Assembly: GCF_009389585.1 (NCBI RefSeq)
Contig: NZ_VIYG01000006.1
Coordinates: 62,001-126,000 of the forward strand
DNA length: 64,000 nucleotides
Direction of reading: 5' to 3'
From: Oceanobacillus sp. CFH 90083
GTDB lineage: Bacteria; Bacillota; Bacilli; Bacillales; Amphibacillaceae
Positions 48,724 to 56,873 of this stretch are shown piece after piece. Every line of letters starts with the position of its first letter. The stretch's first letter is position 1. Position numbers and translations under genes: made by a program. The notes below the pieces were generated by a model, which made no database searches, was not told the origin of the DNA, and was given only the letters and a program-made list of their open reading frames with translations.

Positions 48724-49641
48724 ATGGCAGAAGCAGTGAATAGGCAAAAACAGAAAATGCCTTTATTAAAAATTCTTTCGCAGACAGTGAAAACAGGAAT
48801 TATCCGTTCCAACCTGGTTCCAATGTTTGCGGGACTGACATTATCTTTATACACATACCAGATTGGTATTTTAGAGAAGCTGCCGGAAATCCTGTTTGCT
48901 TTGTTGGGCTCTATTTTCGTGATAGGAGCAGCGGGAGCTTTTAATAATTTATATGATCGCGATATAGATGCTATCATGAAAAGAACGAAAGGCAGGCCGA
49001 CCGTGACAGGTGAAATCAGACCCGGAGCGGTATTATGGCTGGGAATCATCATGGCTGCAGCCGGAATTATTTTGCTTTCCTTGACTACTCTGCTGGCCGG
49101 ATTCCTGGGTTTTCTGGGATTGTTTTTTTATGTTGTTCCTTACACAATGTGGAGCAAGCGGAGAACGGTATATAATACGGAAATTGGCAGTATCTCCGGG
49201 GCGATGCCGCCTTTAATCGGCTGGGCTGCGATGTATCCGGATATCACGCATCCGGCGATTTTAGGATTATTTGTGATTGCAGTTATCTGGCAGATGCCGC
49301 ATTTTTATTCGATTGCGATCAGGCGGCATGAAGAGTATCAAGCTGCTGAAGTTCCAATGCTTCCCGTTGTAAAGGGAGTAAGACGGACATACATCCAAAC
49401 TAATATTTATTTAGTGGTTATGATAGGCATCAGCTTTTTATTGAGCTCATTAAGTGTTGGTCTCATGCTTGTGTCACTGCTAATGAGTACAGGCTGGCTT
49501 GTTTTAAGCATTTTTGGCTACAAACGGATGGATTCGGAAAAATGGGCAAAATCTATGTTTATTTATTCTCTCATTCATATGACAGTGGTTTTTTCAACGG
49601 TGATCATTTATTCATTGATGGGGATTATTTTTAAATTATAA
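48724..49641 (+). CDS. ctaB: Protoheme IX farnesyltransferase (heme O synthase)
   Basis: A 305-residue UbiA-family prenyltransferase with about nine membrane helices. The metal-diphosphate motifs are NNLYDRDIDAIMKRT (NxxxDxxxD) and a later RRTVYNTEIGSISG/ MPHFYSIAIRRHEEY. It adds farnesyl to heme B to make heme O for terminal oxidases. AAAGGAG precedes the ATG. It stands alone here, not beside ctaA or ctaCDEF, suggesting a second or relocated copy. Confidence 0.93.
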   Translation: MAEAVNRQKQKMPLLKILSQTVKTGIIRSNLVPMFAGLTLSLYTYQIGILEKLPEILFALLGSIFVIGAAGAFNNLYDRDIDAIMKRTKGRPTVTGEIRPGAVLWLGIIMAAAGIILLSLTTLLAGFLGFLGLFFYVVPYTMWSKRRTVYNTEIGSISGAMPPLIGWAAMYPDITHPAILGLFVIAVIWQMPHFYSIAIRRHEEYQAAEVPMLPVVKGVRRTYIQTNIYLVVMIGISFLLSSLSVGLMLVSLLMSTGWLVLSIFGYKRMDSEKWAKSMFIYSLIHMTVVFSTVIIYSLMGIIFKL

Positions 49642-49664
49642 TATGCTATGAAATGGTATCAGCA

Positions 49665-49705
49665 AAAAAGAACCAATTTTGTTTTAGAGTTGGTTCTTTT
49701 TATAT
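49665..49705 (+). terminator. Terminator after ctaB
   Basis: AAAAGAACCAA pairs with TTGGTTCTTTT. Confidence 0.88.
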
Positions 49706-49762
49706 CGTTATTAAAGCGTAAATATTTGTGTTTCAAAACAGTCAGTAAACAGGTGTTTTATC

Positions 49763-50143
49763 TTAATTTTGTATTATCAGGTCGATCTTTCCGCTTACAA
49801 CGGTGTCCCAATGCTGATTTTCCCCGCGGATCTTTAAAATTACTTCCTGGCTAGCTGATGAAAGGAGTTTCGTTTCAATCGTCAAAACATCGTTTACAAA
49901 CAGTGGAGAGGAGAATCTCATTTTATAATATGAAAGTCTCCACCCATCCTGCAGCAGGGGAGAAATAACCTTTGCCCCAATCGCCATCGTCAGCATGCCA
50001 TGTGCTACCGGATTGGGAAAGCCTGCCTGATTTGCAACTGATTTTAAAAGATGAATTGGATTTGTGTCACCAGAAACAGCCGCATACTGTTTAACTAAAT
50101 TCGCCGTTATTTCGATCACGATTTTTTCATTAACATAATCCAC
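49763..50143 (-). CDS. MaoC-type (R)-enoyl-CoA hydratase
   Basis: A 126-residue hot-dog dehydratase. AAVSGDTNPIH followed by NPVAHGMLTM is the MaoC/PhaJ signature, containing the catalytic aspartate and histidine. Such enzymes hydrate (R)-specific enoyl-CoA. The protein is last in the bioY operon and its start lies four bases after the preceding hot-dog gene's stop. Confidence 0.88.
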   Translation of the reverse strand: MDYVNEKIVIEITANLVKQYAAVSGDTNPIHLLKSVANQAGFPNPVAHGMLTMAIGAKVISPLLQDGWRLSYYKMRFSSPLFVNDVLTIETKLLSSASQEVILKIRGENQHWDTVVSGKIDLIIQN

Positions 50144-50147
50144 CCAA

Positions 50148-50570
50148 TCATTCCTCCTGATAGCGAAGCACCATGGTTGTATCGCTGGTGGCAGCTAAAC
50201 CATCCCCATCATCAATCGACAGACGATGAACGATAAATTGCTGGTTGCTCTGAGTGCGCAATTTTTGCAATTGTATCTGGCAATGGTATGTCTTATTTGC
50301 GATAAGAGTATGTTCGTATGAAAAGGATTGATCACTTTGAAGCATTGTAAAATCATCTGTCAGCCATGGAAGTTCTATGCTTTGCCAAAATAATATTGGA
50401 TAGGTAGGAGGAAGTGGAATATCGGCATATCCCGCTTCCTTTGCCACAGTTATATTCTGATAAAGCAGATTTTCTTCACCGATAACCGTACAAAATTCCT
50501 GTACCTCTTTCCTTGTTACCTTGGTCGAAATCCATTCTGTTGTTGTACCAATCCATTTTTTATCAATCAT
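50148..50570 (-). CDS. FAS1-DH-type hot-dog dehydratase subunit
   Basis: A 140-residue hot-dog protein of the N-terminal MaoC-like (FAS1_DH region) type: VTRKEVQEFCTVIGEEN, IPLPPTYPILFWQ and SFSYEHTLIANKTYHCQIQL are typical. In fungal-type FAS and mycobacterial HadAB, such a domain pairs with a MaoC-type partner; here the partner is the adjacent gene, suggesting a heterodimeric dehydratase. ATG at 50570 overlaps the thiolase end by eight bases; an ATG at 50579 is also possible. Confidence 0.82.
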   Translation of the reverse strand: MIDKKWIGTTTEWISTKVTRKEVQEFCTVIGEENLLYQNITVAKEAGYADIPLPPTYPILFWQSIELPWLTDDFTMLQSDQSFSYEHTLIANKTYHCQIQLQKLRTQSNQQFIVHRLSIDDGDGLAATSDTTMVLRYQEE

Positions 50571-51711
50571 TTCCTTCATACCTTTCAAATAGAGAAGCGA
50601 TGCCAAGTCCGCCGCCGATTCCAAGGGTTGCAAGTGCTGATGCTGCTCCTGTCCGCTCTATTTCTGTGCATAATCTGGTAATAAGAATGGCTCCTGATGC
50701 GCCATAGGGATGACCGAAAGCGAGAGCTCCACCGCCGATATTCAATCGCTCCTGTGGAATTTGCAGCTCGTTCACGGAAGCTAATACCTGGGAAGCAAAT
50801 GCTTCATTGAATTCAATTAACCCTATTTGATCGATTGTTTTACCGGTTCTTTGCAGCAGCTTGTTAACAGCTGGGACCGGACCGATTCCGAGAAGATTAG
50901 GATCAACGCCGGCACTGGCTGCATCAATAAAAGTCATCGTCGGCTTTATGCCTGATGCAAGACATTTTTTCTCAGACATAATCAGAACAGCAGCAGCTCC
51001 ATCATTGGTAGCACATGCATTTCCAGCTGTCACTGTTCCGTTCTCCGTAAAGGCTGGTCTGAAGCGGGAAAGCATGCGCAGGCTTAAGGATTCTCTTGGT
51101 CCTTCATCGTTATCTATTCCCTGAACCGGGACAATTTCTTTTGCAAATCTGCCTTCCTTTTGTGCATGGATTGCTTTTTGATGGCTTTCATAAGCAAAAT
51201 GGTCCTGTGCTTCCCTGGAAATATGAAAAACTTTTGCAATATTGTCTGCTGCCGCTCCCATTTCAGGATCACCAATCGATGCTGGTGAGAAGCGAGCACG
51301 GGAATAAAAGGCCGGCATTTCGTAAAGGGTAGCTGGCTTTTCGATTTTCCACGGTGCAAGGCTGGTGCTTTCGATGCCTCCAGCAATGTATATATCACCT
51401 GCTCCTGCTTGAATATGACGGCATGCCATATGAATGGCTTCCAGCCCGGAGCCGCATTGGCGATCGATGGTGACTGCTGGAACTGTGGCAGGAAGTCCGG
51501 CAGTCAAGGCCGTGAGTCTTGCTATATTTCCACCTGGTCCAATGGCGTTACCTAAGATCACCTCATCGATTTGATCAGGGGCAACAGGGTGTTCTGCTAA
51601 CAGTGCTTGAATGACCTCGGCACCTAACTTTTCCGGCGGTATATGCTTAAACATACCGCCAACCTTTCCAATGGCTGTCCGTTTCGCTGCGACAATAACA
51701 GCTTTATTCAT
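50563..51711 (-). CDS. yhfS: Thiolase (YhfS-like acetyl-CoA acetyltransferase)
   Basis: A 382-residue thiolase with the nucleophile C in TIDRQCGSGLEAIH, the later NEAFA and GGGLALGHP-like IGGGALAFGHPYGASGAI, and the second catalytic cysteine region. Cleaves or condenses beta-ketoacyl-CoA. ATG at 51711 follows GAGGTGG; the upstream ATG at 51720 is three codons earlier. In B. subtilis yhfS sits with yhfT and bioY under BirA; the same order is seen here. Confidence 0.93.
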   Translation of the reverse strand: MNKAVIVAAKRTAIGKVGGMFKHIPPEKLGAEVIQALLAEHPVAPDQIDEVILGNAIGPGGNIARLTALTAGLPATVPAVTIDRQCGSGLEAIHMACRHIQAGAGDIYIAGGIESTSLAPWKIEKPATLYEMPAFYSRARFSPASIGDPEMGAAADNIAKVFHISREAQDHFAYESHQKAIHAQKEGRFAKEIVPVQGIDNDEGPRESLSLRMLSRFRPAFTENGTVTAGNACATNDGAAAVLIMSEKKCLASGIKPTMTFIDAASAGVDPNLLGIGPVPAVNKLLQRTGKTIDQIGLIEFNEAFASQVLASVNELQIPQERLNIGGGALAFGHPYGASGAILITRLCTEIERTGAASALATLGIGGGLGIASLFERYEGND

Positions 51712-53165
51712 GGTATCCACCTCGACAGATTTTTTTCGATGGTGCTGCGTGCAATTTTACCTGTTTTCGTGTAAGGTAAATCATTCACCTCGTAGTATTT
51801 TTGGGGACGCTTGTAAATAGCAAGCTGTTTTCTGCAATGTGCCTTTATCTGTTTTAAATTGCCAGGACTATCCTGTTTCCATTCAATCAAAGCAACGGCC
51901 TTTTGTCCCCAATGAATATCATTTATTCCAATCACAACAGCATCTTTGACATTAGGAACATCCTTGATTATTTTTTCGATTTCCTCAGGATAAATATTTT
52001 GCCCGCCACTGATCATCATATTGTTTTTCCGTCCAATAATCGTTAGAATGCCTTCCTCATTTAAAAAGCCCAGATCACCAATCGATGCACCATATGGCGT
52101 TAATACCTGTTTTGTTGCTGGCTTGTTTTTTACATAGCCGGTAAATAAAAAGGGACTCTGAACATAGACATTGCCTATTTTGCCCGATGGAAGTAAAGCA
52201 CCATGTTCATCACGAATGGAGATCGTTACCCCGGGAAAGGGCTTACCGACACTGCCAGGATATGTATCTGCTATTTCCTTTGTGGTATAGGTTACATAAC
52301 TTAATTCAGAGGCACCATAATATTCGTAAATTGTGCTATTTGGAAAGATATTAGTAATTCCTTTTTTTATCGATGGCTGGAGCTTTGCCCCTGAAGATAA
52401 AAAAGTAACGGATTTTTCTATGACTGCTGTTTGTTTTGCCAATCCGCTCAGCATCGTTGGAACAGCATAAACAACTGTTGCTTTTTTAGAGCGAATGATA
52501 TGTAAAACGTCACTTGCTGAAAACGATGCTGTCAGATAAAAGCTGGCTCCCAGGTGCAGGGCATGTGTGGCACCAAATAATGAAAGGGAATGACAAAGCG
52601 GTCCCGGAGCTAAAATAATATCTTTTTTTCCATAATGGAAAGCCTTTTCTCCAGCAGTAAAGCTTGTTAGCCATGATGTGTGATTACGGACAAAACCTTT
52701 TGGGTGTCCCGTTGATCCAGAGGTGAAACCAAGATAAAAAGAACGATCAGCCGGAAATCTTCCTGCTGCGGCTTTTTCGGCTTCCTGCACATCTTCTGTG
52801 AAAAAAGCAATTGGAAAATGATAGCTTGCCCGTTCTTGAAAGGATGAGCTTGCAACGACAAGGTCGGGCTCAGCCATTTCCATCACACGGGCTGCTTCGG
52901 ACTCACTCCATTTTATATCGAAAGGAACAGCTACCCATCCCAATGTAATAACGGCAAAATAAGCCTCTAAAAAAGCAGGCTCGTTTCCGATAAAAAGAGC
53001 TACCTTTTGAGCTTTATGTGTCTTTACCTGCTTTTGCAGCAATGCTCTATATTGTTGGACTTTTTCATAGAATGCAAGATAGGTAATGGTTTCCTCCTGA
53101 AAATAAATAGCTGCTTTATCAGGCTGTTCTTGTGCAAATCTTGCCAGCTGACTTCCGATTGTCAA
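51708..53165 (-). CDS. yhfT: Acyl-CoA synthetase (YhfT-like, ANL family)
   Basis: A 485-residue adenylate-forming ligase: P-loop FTSGSTGHPKGF, YEYYGASELSYVTYT (A5), the GDLGFLNEEG and GRKNNMMISGGQNIYPEEIE hinge, and the catalytic lysine in TKTGKIARS. It activates a fatty or dicarboxylic acid as CoA ester. TTG at 53165 with GAGGTGAG 5 bases ahead is preferred over the longer ATG start that overlaps bioY. The stop overlaps the thiolase ATG. Confidence 0.92.
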   Translation of the reverse strand: MTIGSQLARFAQEQPDKAAIYFQEETITYLAFYEKVQQYRALLQKQVKTHKAQKVALFIGNEPAFLEAYFAVITLGWVAVPFDIKWSESEAARVMEMAEPDLVVASSSFQERASYHFPIAFFTEDVQEAEKAAAGRFPADRSFYLGFTSGSTGHPKGFVRNHTSWLTSFTAGEKAFHYGKKDIILAPGPLCHSLSLFGATHALHLGASFYLTASFSASDVLHIIRSKKATVVYAVPTMLSGLAKQTAVIEKSVTFLSSGAKLQPSIKKGITNIFPNSTIYEYYGASELSYVTYTTKEIADTYPGSVGKPFPGVTISIRDEHGALLPSGKIGNVYVQSPFLFTGYVKNKPATKQVLTPYGASIGDLGFLNEEGILTIIGRKNNMMISGGQNIYPEEIEKIIKDVPNVKDAVVIGINDIHWGQKAVALIEWKQDSPGNLKQIKAHCRKQLAIYKRPQKYYEVNDLPYTKTGKIARSTIEKNLSRWIP

Positions 53166-53175
53166 TAGACTCACC

Positions 53176-53736
53176 TCAGTATGTAATATGCTTGCTTTTA
53201 TCAATTAATGGATAAACCTTATTTAATTTTATAATAACAGCACTTACAAGCAGTGTTTTTAACACATCACCTGGTAAAAAGACAAGAGCTGAAAAAGCAG
53301 TCGGTCCCCATGGCAGGTTGGATAATATAGATAAATAGGTTACGCCGATGATATTAACAACAATAACACCACCGAAAGTTGTAATCAATACGAGCTTCCA
53401 ATACGTTAAGTTATGGATATTTTTTTCTACCAAATATCCGATAATACATGCTGCTATCGGCCATGAAAGAATGTAACCGCCGCTTGGTCCAATCAGAACT
53501 CCTAAACCGCCGCGCCCGCCCGTCAATAACGGTACGCCGACTGCAATAAGGAAAACAAAAAGTAATAAACTGAGCCCGCCCCGCCTTGCTCCAAGAATAC
53601 CTCCGGCGAGCATGACACCAAGGGTTTGTAACGTAATAGGTACTGGAATAACTGGAACGGGAATTGGCGGGAAAAATGCTAATATCCCGATAATGGCTGC
53701 AAATAATGAAATAAACATCATATCTCTTAATTTCAA
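53176..53736 (-). CDS. bioY: Biotin transporter S component BioY
   Basis: A 186-residue integral membrane protein with about six helices: PVPITLQTLGVMLAGGILGARRG and GRGGLGVLIGPSGGY are BioY hallmarks. BioY binds biotin with nanomolar affinity, working alone or with an ECF module. The start is TTG with AGAGGG upstream. It is first in an operon with yhfT-yhfS-like genes and has a BirA-box upstream. Confidence 0.95.
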   Translation of the reverse strand: MKLRDMMFISLFAAIIGILAFFPPIPVPVIPVPITLQTLGVMLAGGILGARRGGLSLLLFVFLIAVGVPLLTGGRGGLGVLIGPSGGYILSWPIAACIIGYLVEKNIHNLTYWKLVLITTFGGVIVVNIIGVTYLSILSNLPWGPTAFSALVFLPGDVLKTLLVSAVIIKLNKVYPLIDKSKHITY

Positions 53737-53792
53737 TTTGTTTCCCTCTTTCTGTTTGTATTATTAATAGGATAAGTGAATGTATAGTTATA

Positions 53793-53823
53793 TGTCAACC
53801 TTTATTATTTAATGGGTGACAAT
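53793..53823 (-). promoter_or_regulatory. BirA-box before bioY
   Basis: On the minus strand TTGTCACC, 15 bases, GTTGACAT: a BirA dyad (consensus TTGTNAAC/GTTNACAA) with two mismatches. Its right arm overlaps a -35-like TTGACA, about 18 bases from TATCCT. Repression by biotin-loaded BirA is predicted, as for B. subtilis yhfUTS. Confidence 0.7.
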
Positions 53824-53899
53824 GATGAGATATGCCTTTTTATTCTTTAAGAAAATATACAAAATTTAAGGAATAAAGTATAAGTGCAGCGGTTTTGAT

Positions 53900-53970
53900 G
53901 GGGTGAGTAATCGCAACCCCAACTAAGGCAATCCTACGCCTTTCAGGCTTGGCTTGCCGAGTTTTCTTTA
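53900..53970 (+). ncRNA. Candidate structured RNA
   Basis: GGGGT/ACCCC forms a first hairpin (53900-53920). Then AACT and GGCAA pair with TTGCC and AGTT, enclosing GCCT/AGGC (53921-53963), and TTTTCTTT follows, giving a terminator-like end on the plus strand. No ORF overlaps it and no clear promoter was found. A known riboswitch class was not recognised. Confidence 0.4.
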
Positions 53971-54087
53971 TCATAATTGGAAGACTCTGCTTTCATGCGA
54001 ACAAGCAGTAATTTGTTCATGTTGTAAATGTGTATTATAACTAACGGAGGAATGTTTGCCATACAGATATAAATAATGATAAAGGAA

Positions 54088-54252
54088 TCAATAGATAAGA
54101 AAGAAGAATGAAAGAAAAGGCTTAATAAATAAAAAAGAACGGCAAAGGGCTGTATTTTCTGATGACTGTGTTGTCTTTGCGGTAAAAGTATAAGCAGGAA
54201 GTGTAAGAATCATAATACTTGTTACAAATAAAGAAAGAAGGTGCTTGATCAT
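54088..54252 (-). CDS. Possible small secreted or membrane peptide
   Basis: A 54-residue frame starting MIKHLLSLFVTSIMIL, signal-peptide-like, and ending in an aromatic FFFLIY tail. GGGAGAG lies about 8 bases upstream of the ATG. No family recognised; may be spurious. Confidence 0.3.
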   Translation of the reverse strand: MIKHLLSLFVTSIMILTLPAYTFTAKTTQSSENTALCRSFLFIKPFLSFFFLIY

Positions 54253-54486
54253 TTGATTTTCTCTCCCTGTTATTTTCATTAATTTATCATGATAAAAGTA
54301 AATTTATGCCTTTATGTCTATTCCTGGACTTTTAAAGGATTTTTCTGAAATTTCTAGCTTTACAGGCTGTCCGTGCTTCCATGAGGGGTCTTTGCTTGAC
54401 AAAGTCAACAAGGCGTTGTGCTTCTGCTATGAAGATTCGATCTAAGGTATAAGCAGCATTAGAACGTTCGGTTTCGGGTAAGGAAT

Positions 54487-54687
54487 TTAAGTAATTTTTT
54501 GATTTTTAAAAAATGGACTTTTTTCATTCAACATTCCGTTATGATTTTCCATGCTATCTCTCGCTGCATTAATTAAGTCTTGCTTGACTTGATCAGAAAC
54601 AGTTACAATCTCTCTCTTTTTGTTGGTAATGTTCCGTGGGTGATTTTCATATGGATTTGGGTAACGATGTGTGATTTGTACATCCAT
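54487..54687 (-). CDS. Small hydrophilic protein, unknown
   Basis: A 66-residue protein (MDVQITHRYPNPYENHPRN onward), charged and Asn/Lys-rich, with no signal or membrane segment. A GGAG lies about 11 bases upstream of the ATG and the composition is ordinary. Not assigned to a family. Confidence 0.45.
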   Translation of the reverse strand: MDVQITHRYPNPYENHPRNITNKKREIVTVSDQVKQDLINAARDSMENHNGMLNEKSPFFKNQKIT

Positions 54688-54891
54688 ATTATCTTTCATC
54701 TCCATAAACTTTAGTGTTTGTCGAAGGCTGGTCAGGATAGTAAAATTCACAGATGGTGGGGTAAAATGTACTTATATATCGGCAATATTATTTGTTTTTA
54801 AATAATAACAAAGAGAAAAGTCTCATTATTTTGAAAATTTATTTCCATATATTATGTATTTGTAAGTAAAATAAGATACCCAGATAAAAGG

Positions 54892-54944
54892 AAGCTCTCA
54901 CAGAGCAAGGGGATAGTCCCTGCAATGATGAGAGCTTGTTTTTA
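54892..54944. terminator. Terminator of tlp
   Basis: AAGCTCTCA pairs with TGAGAGCTT, with T-rich sequence on both strands. Confidence 0.65.
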
Positions 54945-55166
54945 TTCATGATTTGCTTCGTCTTTAAGTTCGGCACGCAGTCCTTCAATACTTTCCCTGC
55001 GCCGTTCGTTCTTGCTTTCAATGTCCTTCTTATCATGAGCGTTCATTTCTTCTGCATGTGCTTTCACAAAATCTTCCGCTTCATTCATATTTTGCAGTGT
55101 ATGAGCGATTGTATTTTCAATTCTTTCCGTATTATTAGAACGATCATCTGGTTTTGGTCTGGTCAT
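54942..55166 (-). CDS. tlp: Small acid-soluble spore protein Tlp
   Basis: A 74-residue, Asn/Glu/Lys-rich protein matching Tlp: MTRPKPDDRSNNTERIENTI, then NMNEAEDFVKAHAEEM and NERRRESIEGLRAE. Tlp is packed in the spore core during sporulation under SigG control. The upstream region has a GTATA-N17-like SigG possibility, but it is not certain. This gene is direct evidence that the organism sporulates. Confidence 0.92.
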   Translation of the reverse strand: MTRPKPDDRSNNTERIENTIAHTLQNMNEAEDFVKAHAEEMNAHDKKDIESKNERRRESIEGLRAELKDEANHE

Positions 55167-55417
55167 CTTGACACTCCTTTGGAATCTGATTTCATTGTTA
55201 GCTTTTCAAAATACGTCATTTCTATACGTTCGATTAGGAATTTTCACAGGGGAAATGTTCCAGATGCATTTGATGCATTCAGTGGAGCTTTTTCATCTAT
55301 AGCTTCATTAAAAAATATGAGAGTTCTTTTTCAATTTTTTCTAAAAAATACCTTTTATATTTTTTACGTTAATTAACAAACTAAGCTTTGATTATATAAG
55401 GGAAAGGAAGCAGCTCA

Positions 55418-55969
55418 TTGAGAGATTATCTTTTAAGGGGCTGGAATAGCATTGATCCTTTTTACTATACCTGCTCGCGTTTAGATTATGTGATTAAAGA
55501 AAAAACAGAGGATAATAAATCATTATTTCGAGTCAGGCTGACAAGATATCAAGGACATGAGGTCACACTTCATGATGGTACTGTGATTAAAAAACATGAT
55601 TTGCTGTTAAAAATCCATTTGCATAATGTCAGGATGTTAACTGATTTACAGGCATTGAATCAAAGTAAAATGAAAAAAGCACTGTTTATTTATTATAACG
55701 TGAAGCGTGAACTTCCGATACTGGCACATTATGTGAAAAAGCATCAGCACAGTCATAAGATTAAAGGAATTATTGGGATTACATCATTATATAAAGGTGC
55801 GAACAGGCTGGGATTTGAAGCTGTTCCCATTCGCAACGTCTGTTATCGCACCTATAAGAAACTGGCATTTTCACCGATTTATTTTATTGCAAATACGAGC
55901 TCCAAAGATCCTGTTTATTTATTTATGTCGAAGGAGGCATTAATGAATAAATATTACTCCACTATTTGA
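55418..55969 (+). CDS. ykoP: YkoP-like protein
   Basis: A 183-residue protein matching B. subtilis YkoP in pattern (HDGTVIKKHDLLLKIHLHN, FEAVPIRNVCYRTYKKLAFSPIYF). Function is unknown. The start is TTG with AAAGGA about 9 bases before. It is convergent, overlapping by eight bases, with the ykoQ-like gene; in B. subtilis the same three genes ykoN, ykoP and ykoQ lie together. Confidence 0.8.
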   Translation: MRDYLLRGWNSIDPFYYTCSRLDYVIKEKTEDNKSLFRVRLTRYQGHEVTLHDGTVIKKHDLLLKIHLHNVRMLTDLQALNQSKMKKALFIYYNVKRELPILAHYVKKHQHSHKIKGIIGITSLYKGANRLGFEAVPIRNVCYRTYKKLAFSPIYFIANTSSKDPVYLFMSKEALMNKYYSTI

Positions 55970-56780
55970 TAAGCATGTTATGGAGCGTTATCTCCGGCCT
56001 GCTTCCAATGCGGATATTGATGCCTGTTTGCCCAAGTCCTTCGCTAATATAAAATGGGGAGTTGTTGTGCATATGCAATCCTTTTATTATATTTTGCTGT
56101 GCCAGCTTCCCCATTTTAGCCAGATGATAGGCCTTCGGGTAGCAAATTTGTCCGCCGTGAAAATGACCTGCTAATAAATAGTCAAATGGGTAATGTTCCA
56201 TTTCCAGAACAATGGTAGGATCATGTGTTAAAACAAGATTGACACCTTGTTCAATATTTTTAAAGGAAGATGCCAGATCACTTCTTTTCGTGCTGTAGTC
56301 ATCAATACCGATAATATTAACAGATTGACCACGGATTTTAATGGTTTGACTGGCATTTTGCAGAACATGACAGTCAAACTGGATCAGCAGATTTTTGAGT
56401 TTACGAAAATCCGTATCTTTTAAAACATAATCATGGTTGCCAAACACCGCGTACATACCATGCTTTGGCTGCATTTTCTGAAGGACCTTTAAATAAGGGA
56501 TCAGCTTTGGAATCGTTCTTTTGCGATCCAGGAAATCGCCGGTTAATGCAATGATATCAGGTGTTTCATGCTTTAGTTTTTTCTCCAGCTCGGGCGGTGT
56601 GATAGAAATATTTTCTAAATGCAAATCAGATAGATGCAGGATAGAAAGTGATGCAGGACTTAGAGCATTTTCAGTCTCTATTTTAATTTTCTTGATTTGT
56701 ATATCCTTTGTATTTGTATATGCTCTGTAGATCAGGATGCTGCATGTAATGATAAGCAATGTAATCAAAATATAAATCAT
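55962..56780 (-). CDS. ykoQ: YkoQ-like metallophosphoesterase
   Basis: A 272-residue membrane-anchored phosphoesterase: an N-terminal hydrophobic helix (about 2-20), then LHLSDLHLEN, ALTGDFLDRK, GNHDYVL, THDP and AGHFHGGQI, which together give the dinuclear metal site of the calcineurin-like family. Related enzymes hydrolyse lipid-linked diphosphates. It is divergent from the ykoN-like glycosyltransferase. Confidence 0.88.
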   Translation of the reverse strand: MIYILITLLIITCSILIYRAYTNTKDIQIKKIKIETENALSPASLSILHLSDLHLENISITPPELEKKLKHETPDIIALTGDFLDRKRTIPKLIPYLKVLQKMQPKHGMYAVFGNHDYVLKDTDFRKLKNLLIQFDCHVLQNASQTIKIRGQSVNIIGIDDYSTKRSDLASSFKNIEQGVNLVLTHDPTIVLEMEHYPFDYLLAGHFHGGQICYPKAYHLAKMGKLAQQNIIKGLHMHNNSPFYISEGLGQTGINIRIGSRPEITLHNMLIK

Positions 56781-56873
56781 TCGTATTGCTCCTCTCCAAG
56801 GAGGAGTATAACACTTCTATACATGTTATTTCATTGGTAATTCAAGGATATTGGAAGGTGTTGAGATGCAGAT

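Noticed and set aside
54936-55376. 146-codon plus-strand frame across tlp
   Set aside because: It runs antisense through the real tlp gene and has no ribosome site or family features.
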